Assembly (NCBI RefSeq): GCF_010894435.1 | Contig: NZ_JAAIXZ010000016.1 | Location: 1 to 64,000 of the forward strand | Length of the DNA stretch: 64,000 nt | From: Pyxidicoccus trucidator | Lineage (GTDB): Bacteria; Myxococcota; Myxococcia; Myxococcales; Myxococcaceae | Reading direction: 5' to 3' | In this document: piece after piece, positions 17,870 through 26,606 of the stretch | Numbering within the stretch: the first letter of the stretch is position 1 | Layout of the letters: every line of letters starts with the position of its first letter | Notes under the pieces: generated by a model | The model's database searches: none | Seen by the model: the letters and a program-made list of their open reading frames with translations, nothing else | What the model was told of the DNA's origin: nothing | Made by a program: the position numbers and the translations under genes

Positions 17870-18694
17870 TTACGGTTCCAATGCCGCGCGCGCCTCGGCG
17901 AGGGCGTCGGGATGCTTCAGCAGTTCCGCGTGCCCCACCCCTGGAAAGGTCTGGAACGGCGCCCCCAGCCTGCGGGCAAGTTCCTCTCCATGGGAAGGGG
18001 GCAGTGCCGAGTCCGCCTGCCCGTGCAGCACACGGACGGGCGGCAGACCTTCGGCGACGAGCGACAGGTTGTCGTACCGGTCCGGGGTCCGCAGCCGGCC
18101 GCGAAGCCCCTTGTCCGTCACGTCCATGCGGGTGAAGGGCGCCAGGAGGACCACGCTCCGCGCCTTGACGCCGTCCCGCGCCAGCGTGTGCGCCGCCGTC
18201 AGCGCCGCGTTGCTCCCCATGGAGAAGCCCACGAGGTGGATGGCCTCCGGGCCCGGCCGGTGCGTGGCGACGAGCCAGCGCACCGCGGCCTCGGTCCCGG
18301 AGCGCAGGGCCTCCGGCGACGGCCTCCCAGGGGAGCCATCGAAGCCCGGCGGCGCCACCGCGGCCAGCCCGAGCCCGCGTCCGGCGTCCAGCGACTCCAG
18401 CACCGAGCGCGCCTCCTCGAGGTAGCCCGGGCCGTTGCCCCCGAAGAAGACCACCCAGCGCGTCTCGCCCGGCGCGGGAGGCCGCGTCAGCGCCCGCTGG
18501 CGGTAGGGCCCCTCGACGTTGCCGAGGGTCCACCCACCTGCCTCCAGCCGCGCCGCCGCCTCGGAGGCCAGGGGCGCGCCGTCATAGGGGAAGGGCCCCG
18601 GGACCTCCGCCTTCCTGTCCAGCCAGCCGAGCTTCAGCACCGCTGCCCCCAGCGCGCCTGCGAGCGCCATGACGACCAGAGCCTTCCGCGTCAC
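17870..18694 (-). CDS. Membrane-anchored or exported alpha/beta hydrolase in PKS-NRPS operon
   Basis: 274 residues from a GTG at 18694 whose first four bases overlap the PKS stop (GTGA), so translation is coupled to the PKS. The N-terminus (residues 3-22) is a hydrophobic signal or anchor segment, followed by an alpha/beta-hydrolase fold. The nucleophile elbow is GFSMGSN, the likely acid is Asp in HGQADSALPP, and the His is in GVGHAELL. It lies 35 bp before the NRPS gene. In such operons discrete hydrolases act as editing thioesterases or process the product. The N-terminal hydrophobic segment argues instead for a periplasmic or membrane-associated product-processing role, which is inference. 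Confidence 0.85.
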   Translation of the reverse strand: MTRKALVVMALAGALGAAVLKLGWLDRKAEVPGPFPYDGAPLASEAAARLEAGGWTLGNVEGPYRQRALTRPPAPGETRWVVFFGGNGPGYLEEARSVLESLDAGRGLGLAAVAPPGFDGSPGRPSPEALRSGTEAAVRWLVATHRPGPEAIHLVGFSMGSNAALTAAHTLARDGVKARSVVLLAPFTRMDVTDKGLRGRLRTPDRYDNLSLVAEGLPPVRVLHGQADSALPPSHGEELARRLGAPFQTFPGVGHAELLKHPDALAEARAALEP

Positions 18695-21600
18695 TTCCCG
18701 CTCACCTGCTGGGCCTCATCCAGGGCCGCGCGCAGCATGCGCCCCAGGACGTGGACGTTGGGCTCGCGCACCAGGCTGTCATGGTCCCCGGGCACCTCGC
18801 GGATGCGCAGCGTCGGCACCAGCGGCTCCCAGCCCAGCGTCTTTCCCATGTGCGAGTAGACGAGGCTGATTTCCTGCGCGCGGAACAGCGTCACCGGCCC
18901 GGTATACGGGCGCGGGCTGTAGCGGCTCGCGAGGTACTGGAAACGCGCGGTGAGCTGGAGGTCTCTCAGCTCGATGGGAGGCGCTTCGCCACGCTGCTCG
19001 TACCAGCGCAGCTTCAGCTGGCTGATGAGCCGGTTGCCGTCGCGCTCCACCTTCTGGCGCAGCTTGTTGGTGACGTAGGCCGGGCCCTCCTCGCGAATCG
19101 CCCGCAGCCGCTCGTTGAAGGACAGCCGCCGCTCCTGGGTGCTGGGGTGGAAGGTGTCCAGGAAGGCGACGAGCGACACCTCCTCGCCCATGGCCCGCAG
19201 CCGCTGCGCCATCTCGTAGGCGACCACGCCGCCGCCGGAGTAGCCGCCGAGCATGTAGGGCCCCTTGGGCCGCACCTGCCGGATGCCATCCAGGTAGATG
19301 GTGGCCATCTCCTCGATGCTCTCCGCGGGCGGCAGCTTGCCGTCCACGCCTCGCGCCTGCAGGCCGTAGAAGGGCTGGTCCTTGCCGAGCGTCCCCGCCA
19401 GCTCGCGGAAGTTGAGGACGTTGCCTCCCGCGCCGTGCACGCAGAAGAAGGGAGTGCCGGAGCCGCCCTTCTGGATGGCGACGAGCGGCGTCCACTCTCT
19501 TGGCTGCGCCTTCCCTGGAGTCGCCGTGGCGGCCGGGGCCGCCTCGCCCGGAGCGGCGTCCGGCGTGAAGGGAATGCCGGCGGCCTCGCGCACCAGCGCC
19601 GCGCACTGCTCCAGCGTGGGAGCCTCGAACAGCGTGGCCAGCGTCAGGTCCGCGCCCAGCGTCTTCTTGATGCGCGCGAACAGGCGCACCGCGATGAGCG
19701 AGTGTCCGCCCAGGTCGAAGAAGCTGTCCTTCAGCCCCACCCGGGGCACGCCGAGCAGCTGCTGCCACAGCTCCGCCAGCTTGCGCTCCACGTCGTCGCG
19801 CGGAGAGTCCGCCGCCGCCTGGGCCGGAGCCGCGCCCGGCTGCGGGGCCGCGGAGGCCGCGGGCTTCGCCGCTTCCTGCTGCGGGCGCAGGCGTGCCGCC
19901 AGCCCGTGCAGGTCCATGGAGCTGACGAAGAGCGCATTCGTGCCGGACAGGGACAGCGCGCGCAGGAAGGCCTCCTGGCCCTCCGCCGGCTTGATGCCCA
20001 GCGGCAGCCACGTCTCCAGCAGCGAGCCCTTCTTCTGCGGTGAGCGGCCGAACCGCTTCGCCTCGACGGAGGCGACGAGGTAGCCCTCGATGGCGCAGAA
20101 CACGCGACCGTCGGCGTCACAGAGGGTGACGTCGAGCAGCGCCCCGCGTCCCTCCTCCTGGCGCACGCGCACGTGGCTCAGCGCCACCTCGGGCCAGGGG
20201 CCCCACACCCGCAGGTGCCGGTAGGAGACGGGCACGTGCAGCTTCCCGGGCTGGCCCGCGTCGGGCAGCAGCGAGAAGGCGAAGCCGGAGGCGATGTCCA
20301 GGAGCCCCGGCGGCAGCGCGTACGTCGCCACGTCTCCGAGGAACGCACGCGGCAGCTCCAGCCGGCCCAGGGCCTCGGACGCGCCGAAGCCCGCGGTGCG
20401 CAGCACCTTCCAGCGAGGCCCGAAGGCCAGGAGCGAGTCCTGCGGCAGCGACTGCTCGCCCTCGCCGAAGGTGAGCGACCGCGCCGTGCAGCGCGCGCGC
20501 ACGGCCGCCACGTCCAGGGGCGCGGGAGGCCCGCCCGCCGCCGGGCCGAGCCGCGCGGTGGCGTGCTCCACCCAGGCGCTGCTGGCCGCCCGGCTCGACA
20601 CGCGGAAGGTGAAGCCGTCGCCCTCGGACGCCAGCACCACCTCCACCTCGCGCACCTCGCCGTCCGGCACGTCGAGCGGCGCCACGAATGACAGGTGGTC
20701 CACGTCCAGCGGAGTGCCGGGGCGCACCGTCTCCCAGGCCGCCCGCGCCAGCTCCACGTAGCCCGTGCCTGGAAGCACCGGCCCGCCGCCACGCGTGCGG
20801 TGCTCGTCCAGCACCCACAGCGCCTTCGCGTCGTAGATGGCGCGGAAGACGTGCTGGCCCGACGGGGCCTCCACGCGCCGCTGCAGCAGCGGATGGGCCA
20901 CCGGCTCGCCCGGAGGCAGCCGTGGCGCCACCTGCGCGGCGGCCATGCCCACCTCCTGCCAGACACCCCACCCCAGCGCGAGCGCGCGCTTCGCGGTGCC
21001 GGACGCCTCCAGCCGGGCCGCCTGGGCCAGGAGGAACGCGTTGGCCGCGACGTAGTCCACCTGCCCCGGAGGGCCCAGGTGCGCGCTCGTCGAGGAGAAG
21101 CTGACGAAGAAGTCGAGCTGCGTGCCGTGCAGCGCCTGCTCCAGCGCGAGCGCGCCGAGCGCCTTGGGCGCCAGCACCCGCAGCGCCGAGTCGCGCGTCT
21201 TCGCCTCCAGGGGCCCGTCCTCCAGGCCACCCGCGGCGTGCACCACGCCGTGCAGCGCCCCGAAGCGGGCCTTCACCTCGGCGATGGCGGCCGTGAGCTG
21301 GACCGCGTCCGAGGTGTCCGCCTTGAGCAACAGCACCTGCGCGCCCAGACCCTCCAGCATGCGCTGGAGCTCCGCGTGCGAGGGGCTGGCCGCCGACCGG
21401 GACACGAGCGCCAGCCGCGCCTTCGCCTTGCGCGCGAACAGCTCCGCCAGCGTCCGGCCGATGCCGCCCAGGCCGCCGGTGATGAGGTACACGCCCTGCT
21501 CGCGCAGCGGCGTCGGCGCCTCCTGCAGCGCGGCCCGCTCCAGCACCTGCACCCAGCGGTGCCCGCCGCGCAGCGCCACCGGAGCGTCCACGTCCGGCCG

Positions 21601-24600
21601 CAGCAGCTCATCCGCCAGCTCGCGGGCCTGCGTCGCCGGGGCAGCGCCCGCCTCGACGTCCACCGCGCGCGCCGACAGCTCGGGGAGCTCCTTCGGGGCC
21701 ACCAGCACGGGGCCGAGCGCGAGCGCCTGCTCCGGCGACCGCGCGGGCCCGTCCACGCCCATGCCGCCCCGCATCACCCGCACGTAGCGCAGCCCCTGGG
21801 GCAGCGACTCGGCGGTGAGGGACTGCATCAGCGCGAGCGGCGCCAGGAAGTGCCGCGACACCGCGCGCTCCCAGCCGCCCTCCGCCGCGTCCAGGCCCGG
21901 CAGGTCCACGAGCCTCGGAGGCACGCGCCCGTCCGCGCCCAGCGCGTCCCAGAGCGCCTCCCAGTCCTCGCGCGCGTCGGGCCGCAGGGTGAAGGCGCCA
22001 TCCGGCCGGCGGCCGAACGTGCCCCCCGGCAGCACGCGCTGCACCAGCGCGCCCCGGGCGCCCAGCTCGCGGGACAGCTCCTCGGCGAGAGGCTCCTCGT
22101 CCGCCAGCAGCAGCCAGCGCTCATTCGCGGCCGGAGCCTCCGGCTTCGGACCCGGCTGCTCGCGGAAGCGCGGCGCGTAGCCCCAGCGGGACACGTCCTC
22201 CTCGCGCACCAGCGGGCGGTCGCTCTCGCGCCGGGCCATGAAGGTGCCCGCGCCCGGCTCCACCCAGTGGCGCTCGCGCTCGAAGGCGTAGGTGGGCAGG
22301 CCGATGCGGCGCCGCTTCTGGCCCTCGAAGAGCACGGCCGCGTCCAGGTTGACGCCCGCCGCCCACAGGCGGCCGAGCGCGAGCTGGAAGAAGGCCAGGT
22401 CCGCGACGGTGTCGTTCGGGTGCCGCAGCGACGGCACCAGTCCCTCGGCCGCCGGCTTCTCGACCTGGGCGCGCAGAAGGGAGATGAGCGTCTGCCCGGG
22501 ACCGACCTCCAGGTAGACGCGCGCCTTGTCCGCCAGCAGCACGCCAGCGCCCTCGGCGAAGCGCACCGGCTGGCGCAGGTGGCGCACCCAGTAGTCGGGC
22601 GACGTCGCCTCCTCGGGCGTAATCCACGTGCCGGTGACGTTGGAGACCCACGGCGCCGTGGGCGCGGAGAAGCGCACCTTCGCCAGGTACTCGCGGAACG
22701 GCGCGAGGATGGGCTCCAGCATGCGCGAGTGCGCGGCGACGCGGATGTGCAGGCGCCGGGCCTCCACCTCGCGCTCCTTGAGCTGCGCCTCCAGCGCGTC
22801 GATGGCCGCCACCTCACCGGAGACGAGGCACAGGCTCGGCGCGTTGTGCGCCCCGAGGTCCAACCCCGGCCCCAGCAGCGGCCTCAGCTCCGCCTCCGGC
22901 AGCTCCACGCTGAGCATGGCGCCCGCGGGGAGCTGGTCGAAGAGCCGGCCGCGGCAGGCGACGATGCCCAGCGCATCCTTTATAGAGAGGACACCCAGAA
23001 TCTGGGCGCAGGCGTACTCGCCCATGCTGTGACCCAGGCACGCCGCGGGCGTCAGGCCGCGCGACTTCCACAGCGCGGCCAGCGACAGCTCCACGGACAG
23101 CAGCGCGGGCAGCGCGTACGTGGCCTGCTCCAATTGCGTGCGCGCCTCGGCCTCCTTGCCGGCCTCGGGGAACAGCAGCGGGCGGAGCTGGAGCGACTCG
23201 TGCTGCTCCAGCAGCTTGAGGCACTCGTCCAGCGAGCGGCGGAACACGGGCTCCTGCTCGTAGAGCCCCTTCGCCATGCCGGGGTACTGCGCCCCGCCCC
23301 CGGGGAAGAGGAACACCACCGAGCGACCCTCGGCCTCGGTGTGGGCCTGCGCGGTGCGCGCCGGCTCGGGCTGCTCCAGCAGACGGATGGCGTCCTCGCG
23401 CGAGGACACCACCACCGCGCGGCGGTGCGCGAAGCGGCGGCGGCCGGCCAGCAGGGTGAAGGACGTGTCCCCCAGGTTGGGGGCGTTCTCCTCGCCCAGC
23501 CGCTGGGCGAGCCGGCGGCATGCGCGCTCCAGCGCGGCGGGAGACCGAGCGGACAGCCACAGCGTCTCGAAGGGCCGGGCCGCGGACGTCTGCGGCTGCG
23601 CCGGAGCCTCCTCCAGGATGACGTGCGCGTTGGTGCCGCCCACGCCCAGCGAGTTCACCGCGGCGCGGCGGGGACGACCGCCCTTCGCGGTCCACTCGCG
23701 CAGGGTGGCGTTCACCGCGAACGGCGTGCGGGCGAAGTCGATTTGCGGGTTCGGCTTCTCGTAGTTGAGGCTCGGCGCCATCTGCTTGTGGCGCAGCATC
23801 TGGACGACCTTGATGAAGCTCGCCACACCGGCGGCGGTGTCCAGGTGGCCGATGTTCGTCTTCACCGAGCCGATGCGGCAGAACCCGCTCTTCTGCGTCT
23901 GGGTGCGGAAGGCCTGGGTGAGGGCGGTGATTTCAATCGGGTCGCCCACCGGAGTGCCGGTGCCGTGGCACTCGATGTAGTCGATGCTGTCCGCCGGGAC
24001 GCCGGAGACGTTGAGCGCCTCCACCACGGCGTCCGCCTGGCCATCCACGGACGGCGCGAGGTAGCCCACCTTGCGCGCGCCGTCGTTGTTCACCGCGCTG
24101 CCCTTCACCACCGCGTAGATGGTGTCCCCATCCGCCAGGGCGTCCTCCAGCCGGCGCAGCGCCACCACGCCCACGCCGCTGCCGAAGAGCGTCCCCTGCG
24201 AGCGGTGGTCGAAGGCGCGGCAGTGCCCGTCCGGGGAGAGAATCTCTCCCTCCTGGTACAGGTAGCCCCGGTAGTGCGGCATCTCCAGCGTGACGCCGCC
24301 CGCCAGCGCCAGGTCACACTCGCGCGAGAGCAGGCTCTGCACCGCCGAGTGGATGGCGACCAGCGACGTGGAGCACGCCGTCTGCACGTTGAGGCTGGGG
24401 CCGCGCAGGTCCAGGCAGTACGAGACGCGGGTGGTGAGGAAGTCCTTGTCGTTGCCCGTGTGCCGCACGAGGAACAGGCCCACCTGCTCCATCAACTGCG
24501 GGTTGGTGAAGAGGTTGTACGGCATGTACGCGTTCATGCCGGAGCCGCCGAACACGCCGATGGGGCCCTTGAAGGACTCGGGCGGGTGCCCGCAGTGCTC

Positions 24601-24927
24601 CAGCGCTTCCCAGCACACCTCCAGGAAGTGCCGGTGCTGGGGGTCCATGATGGACGCCTCGCGCGGGCTGAAGCCGAAGAAGCCGGCGTCGAAGTCCTCC
24701 AGCCCCTCGTACACCATGCCGGCCTTCACATAGTTCGGGTCCCTCAGCAGGGACGGGTCCACGCCCGCGCTCAGCAGCTGCGCGTCGGTGAACCACGTAA
24801 TCGACCCCACGCCGTCGCGCACGCGACGCCAGTAGGTGTCCACGTCCCGCGCTCCAGGCAGCCGGGCGGACATCCCCACCACCGCGATGTCTGGAGACTC
24901 CGAAAAACCCTCAACTTCGTCCGTCAT
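18691..24927 (-). CDS. Type I PKS: KS-AT-KR-DH-ACP-TE
   Basis: 2,078 residues, first gene of the operon. The KS (about 12-440) has Cys185 (TACSTS), His321 (HGTGT) and His361 (NIGH). The AT (about 535-890) has Ser634 in GHSMGEY and AAHS at 731-734; malonyl-CoA is likely but not certain. The KR (about 1140-1330) has GGLGGIG, Tyr1292, Asn1296 and a GLED motif suggesting B-type stereochemistry. The DH-like fold (about 1345-1640) comes after the KR, not before it as in the standard order. Its motif around His1376 has one extra residue before the Pro, and Asp1544 is present but the usual Gln/His four residues later is Gly1548. The ACP has Ser1743 (LGGHS) and the TE has Ser1897 (GYSGGG) and His2049. 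The TE makes this the terminal module; the NRPS encoded downstream would supply its starter. Confidence 0.95.
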   Translation of the reverse strand: MTDEVEGFSESPDIAVVGMSARLPGARDVDTYWRRVRDGVGSITWFTDAQLLSAGVDPSLLRDPNYVKAGMVYEGLEDFDAGFFGFSPREASIMDPQHRHFLEVCWEALEHCGHPPESFKGPIGVFGGSGMNAYMPYNLFTNPQLMEQVGLFLVRHTGNDKDFLTTRVSYCLDLRGPSLNVQTACSTSLVAIHSAVQSLLSRECDLALAGGVTLEMPHYRGYLYQEGEILSPDGHCRAFDHRSQGTLFGSGVGVVALRRLEDALADGDTIYAVVKGSAVNNDGARKVGYLAPSVDGQADAVVEALNVSGVPADSIDYIECHGTGTPVGDPIEITALTQAFRTQTQKSGFCRIGSVKTNIGHLDTAAGVASFIKVVQMLRHKQMAPSLNYEKPNPQIDFARTPFAVNATLREWTAKGGRPRRAAVNSLGVGGTNAHVILEEAPAQPQTSAARPFETLWLSARSPAALERACRRLAQRLGEENAPNLGDTSFTLLAGRRRFAHRRAVVVSSREDAIRLLEQPEPARTAQAHTEAEGRSVVFLFPGGGAQYPGMAKGLYEQEPVFRRSLDECLKLLEQHESLQLRPLLFPEAGKEAEARTQLEQATYALPALLSVELSLAALWKSRGLTPAACLGHSMGEYACAQILGVLSIKDALGIVACRGRLFDQLPAGAMLSVELPEAELRPLLGPGLDLGAHNAPSLCLVSGEVAAIDALEAQLKEREVEARRLHIRVAAHSRMLEPILAPFREYLAKVRFSAPTAPWVSNVTGTWITPEEATSPDYWVRHLRQPVRFAEGAGVLLADKARVYLEVGPGQTLISLLRAQVEKPAAEGLVPSLRHPNDTVADLAFFQLALGRLWAAGVNLDAAVLFEGQKRRRIGLPTYAFERERHWVEPGAGTFMARRESDRPLVREEDVSRWGYAPRFREQPGPKPEAPAANERWLLLADEEPLAEELSRELGARGALVQRVLPGGTFGRRPDGAFTLRPDAREDWEALWDALGADGRVPPRLVDLPGLDAAEGGWERAVSRHFLAPLALMQSLTAESLPQGLRYVRVMRGGMGVDGPARSPEQALALGPVLVAPKELPELSARAVDVEAGAAPATQARELADELLRPDVDAPVALRGGHRWVQVLERAALQEAPTPLREQGVYLITGGLGGIGRTLAELFARKAKARLALVSRSAASPSHAELQRMLEGLGAQVLLLKADTSDAVQLTAAIAEVKARFGALHGVVHAAGGLEDGPLEAKTRDSALRVLAPKALGALALEQALHGTQLDFFVSFSSTSAHLGPPGQVDYVAANAFLLAQAARLEASGTAKRALALGWGVWQEVGMAAAQVAPRLPPGEPVAHPLLQRRVEAPSGQHVFRAIYDAKALWVLDEHRTRGGGPVLPGTGYVELARAAWETVRPGTPLDVDHLSFVAPLDVPDGEVREVEVVLASEGDGFTFRVSSRAASSAWVEHATARLGPAAGGPPAPLDVAAVRARCTARSLTFGEGEQSLPQDSLLAFGPRWKVLRTAGFGASEALGRLELPRAFLGDVATYALPPGLLDIASGFAFSLLPDAGQPGKLHVPVSYRHLRVWGPWPEVALSHVRVRQEEGRGALLDVTLCDADGRVFCAIEGYLVASVEAKRFGRSPQKKGSLLETWLPLGIKPAEGQEAFLRALSLSGTNALFVSSMDLHGLAARLRPQQEAAKPAASAAPQPGAAPAQAAADSPRDDVERKLAELWQQLLGVPRVGLKDSFFDLGGHSLIAVRLFARIKKTLGADLTLATLFEAPTLEQCAALVREAAGIPFTPDAAPGEAAPAATATPGKAQPREWTPLVAIQKGGSGTPFFCVHGAGGNVLNFRELAGTLGKDQPFYGLQARGVDGKLPPAESIEEMATIYLDGIRQVRPKGPYMLGGYSGGGVVAYEMAQRLRAMGEEVSLVAFLDTFHPSTQERRLSFNERLRAIREEGPAYVTNKLRQKVERDGNRLISQLKLRWYEQRGEAPPIELRDLQLTARFQYLASRYSPRPYTGPVTLFRAQEISLVYSHMGKTLGWEPLVPTLRIREVPGDHDSLVREPNVHVLGRMLRAALDEAQQVSGK

Positions 24928-25336
24928 GGCAGTAGCTCTTCAACCCAGCGTCTTGGGGAAAACCTATTTCAACACACTCGGGGGAGTGGGGTCGTATGCA
25001 CCCCGGATCCAGGAGGTGAATCCCCTGCCTGCCCCCCGGGCAGCTGTTCGTCTCGGGCCCCCCCGGCGGGCATCTACGACAAGACGAACGACCTCAGATT
25101 CCTTGAAGAACCCGGTGCGATTCCGCAGCCCGTCTTCATCGCATCTCCGACATCGTTTAGCCAACTAGTTGAGGATTTACTCACGGAGGGACGTGGCCTC
25201 CTCCGCAAGTGCGGGCTCCGCGGCGACAGCGAGGAGCAATCGAGGCGCCTCGGGATGATGCTCGGAAGGGAGCTGGAACCGTGGCTCGCCTGTGAGCACG
25301 CACTTCGCCTGGTGACGCGTCTCCGGGTCCCGTTTC
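24928..25336. other. Divergent intergenic region between PKS operon and desaturase
   Basis: 409 bp with no coding signal. It must hold the PKS operon promoter (minus) and the desaturase promoter (plus). The stretch 25120-25200 is more AT-rich than its surroundings. No -35/-10 pair or clear operator stood out by eye. Confidence 0.5.
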
Positions 25337-26455
25337 GTGTTGCCCGGCAGGCTCGGCGATGATGGAGGCGTCTTGTCCAGCGCACCCTCATCACCCCTCC
25401 CTTCCGCTTCCAGCGCGTCCGGTGTCACGGCCGTCTCCATTCCCACTTCGGCCATGGGGCTCGGAGCCACCGACGCGCCCCTGAGCGGAGCCCGGCGGGC
25501 CCTGGTGCTGCTGGTGATGCAGGGGCTGCCCTTCCTCGGCCTGTGCGCGGGCGCATGGCTCTTCGTCCAGGAGGGCATCCGCGCGCTGGACGTCGCGCTG
25601 CTGGTGGGGATGTACCTGCTCACCATGACGGGCATCGAGCTGGGCTTCCACCGCCACTTCGCGCACCGGACCTTCGAGACGACACGCCCCCTGCGCGCCC
25701 TGCTCCTCGTCCTCGGCTCCATGGCGGGCCAGGGCTCCGCGCTGCTGTGGAGCGGCGTGCACCGCCTGCACCACGCGCACACGGACATGCCGGGGGACCC
25801 GCACTCCCCCACGCTCGGCCGGCGCGGCGCGTGGCAACGGGTGCGGGGGCTCTTCTGGGCCCAGTTCCTCTGGTACCTGGATGCGCCAGCCATCCCCCGC
25901 TTCGGGCGCTTCCTGGAACGCCACCGCGCATCCCCCGCGAGCGTCCACGCGCAGGAAGAGGACAGCCAGGAGCAACGCCTTGCCCGCACCATTCCGGACC
26001 TGCTGCGGGATGACGCCCTGCTGCGGCTGAACCAACGCTACGGCCTCTGGGTGCTGCTCGGCCTCGCGTTGCCGGCCGCCGTGGGTGGACTTGCTACCGG
26101 CACGTGGGGCGGCGCGCTGCGGGGGCTCGTGTGGGGCGGCTTCGTCCGCTACTTCCTGGTCCAGCAGGTCACCTTCGCCATCAACTCGGTGACGCACATG
26201 GTGGGGACACGGCCCCTGGAGACACGGGACGACAGCCGCAACAACGGGGTGATGGCGGTGCTGACGCTCGGCGCCGGGTGGCACAACAACCACCACGCCT
26301 TCCCCGGCTCGGCCTTCACGGGCTTCCGCTGGTGGCAGGTGGACCCGCTGGGCCAGGTCATCCGCCTGCTGGCGCGGCTGGGCTGGGCCTGGGACGTGCG
26401 GGTGCCGTCTCCGGAGGCCATCGCCGCGCGCACGCGACGCTCAGCGGCGCCATGA
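25337..26455 (+). CDS. Acyl-CoA/acyl-lipid desaturase (delta-9 type, membrane)
   Basis: 372 residues if started at the GTG at 25337; an ATG at 25454 (residue 40) is an equally plausible start because the first 39 residues are Ser/Ala-rich and not family-like. The three histidine boxes of membrane fatty-acid desaturases are intact: HRHFAH (about 105), HRLHHAH (about 141) and HNNHH (about 315), ligands of the di-iron centre. Hydrophobic segments flank the boxes as in stearoyl-CoA desaturase-like proteins. It would introduce a cis double bond into fatty acyl chains at the membrane. It stands alone on the plus strand, divergent from the PKS operon; no sign that it belongs to that pathway. Confidence 0.9.
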   Translation: MLPGRLGDDGGVLSSAPSSPLPSASSASGVTAVSIPTSAMGLGATDAPLSGARRALVLLVMQGLPFLGLCAGAWLFVQEGIRALDVALLVGMYLLTMTGIELGFHRHFAHRTFETTRPLRALLLVLGSMAGQGSALLWSGVHRLHHAHTDMPGDPHSPTLGRRGAWQRVRGLFWAQFLWYLDAPAIPRFGRFLERHRASPASVHAQEEDSQEQRLARTIPDLLRDDALLRLNQRYGLWVLLGLALPAAVGGLATGTWGGALRGLVWGGFVRYFLVQQVTFAINSVTHMVGTRPLETRDDSRNNGVMAVLTLGAGWHNNHHAFPGSAFTGFRWWQVDPLGQVIRLLARLGWAWDVRVPSPEAIAARTRRSAAP

Positions 26456-26606
26456 AGTCACAAGGAGGCGCCTGAAGGGTCCAGGAGGTAACGGACGTCC
26501 CGACCCGCGTCCCGGCTGTCCTGGCGCGGCGAGTGGCCATGGTCCCCCCGGCACGTCCGCGCCCCGCGCCTGACGAAGCGCCGTGCCGGCACGAGGGGAA
26601 CCACGG

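Noticed and set aside
17835..18533. In-frame N-terminal extension of the NRPS
   Set aside because: Overlaps the hydrolase gene in another frame, and the ATG at 17834 has a strong ribosome-binding sequence and begins the formyltransferase.
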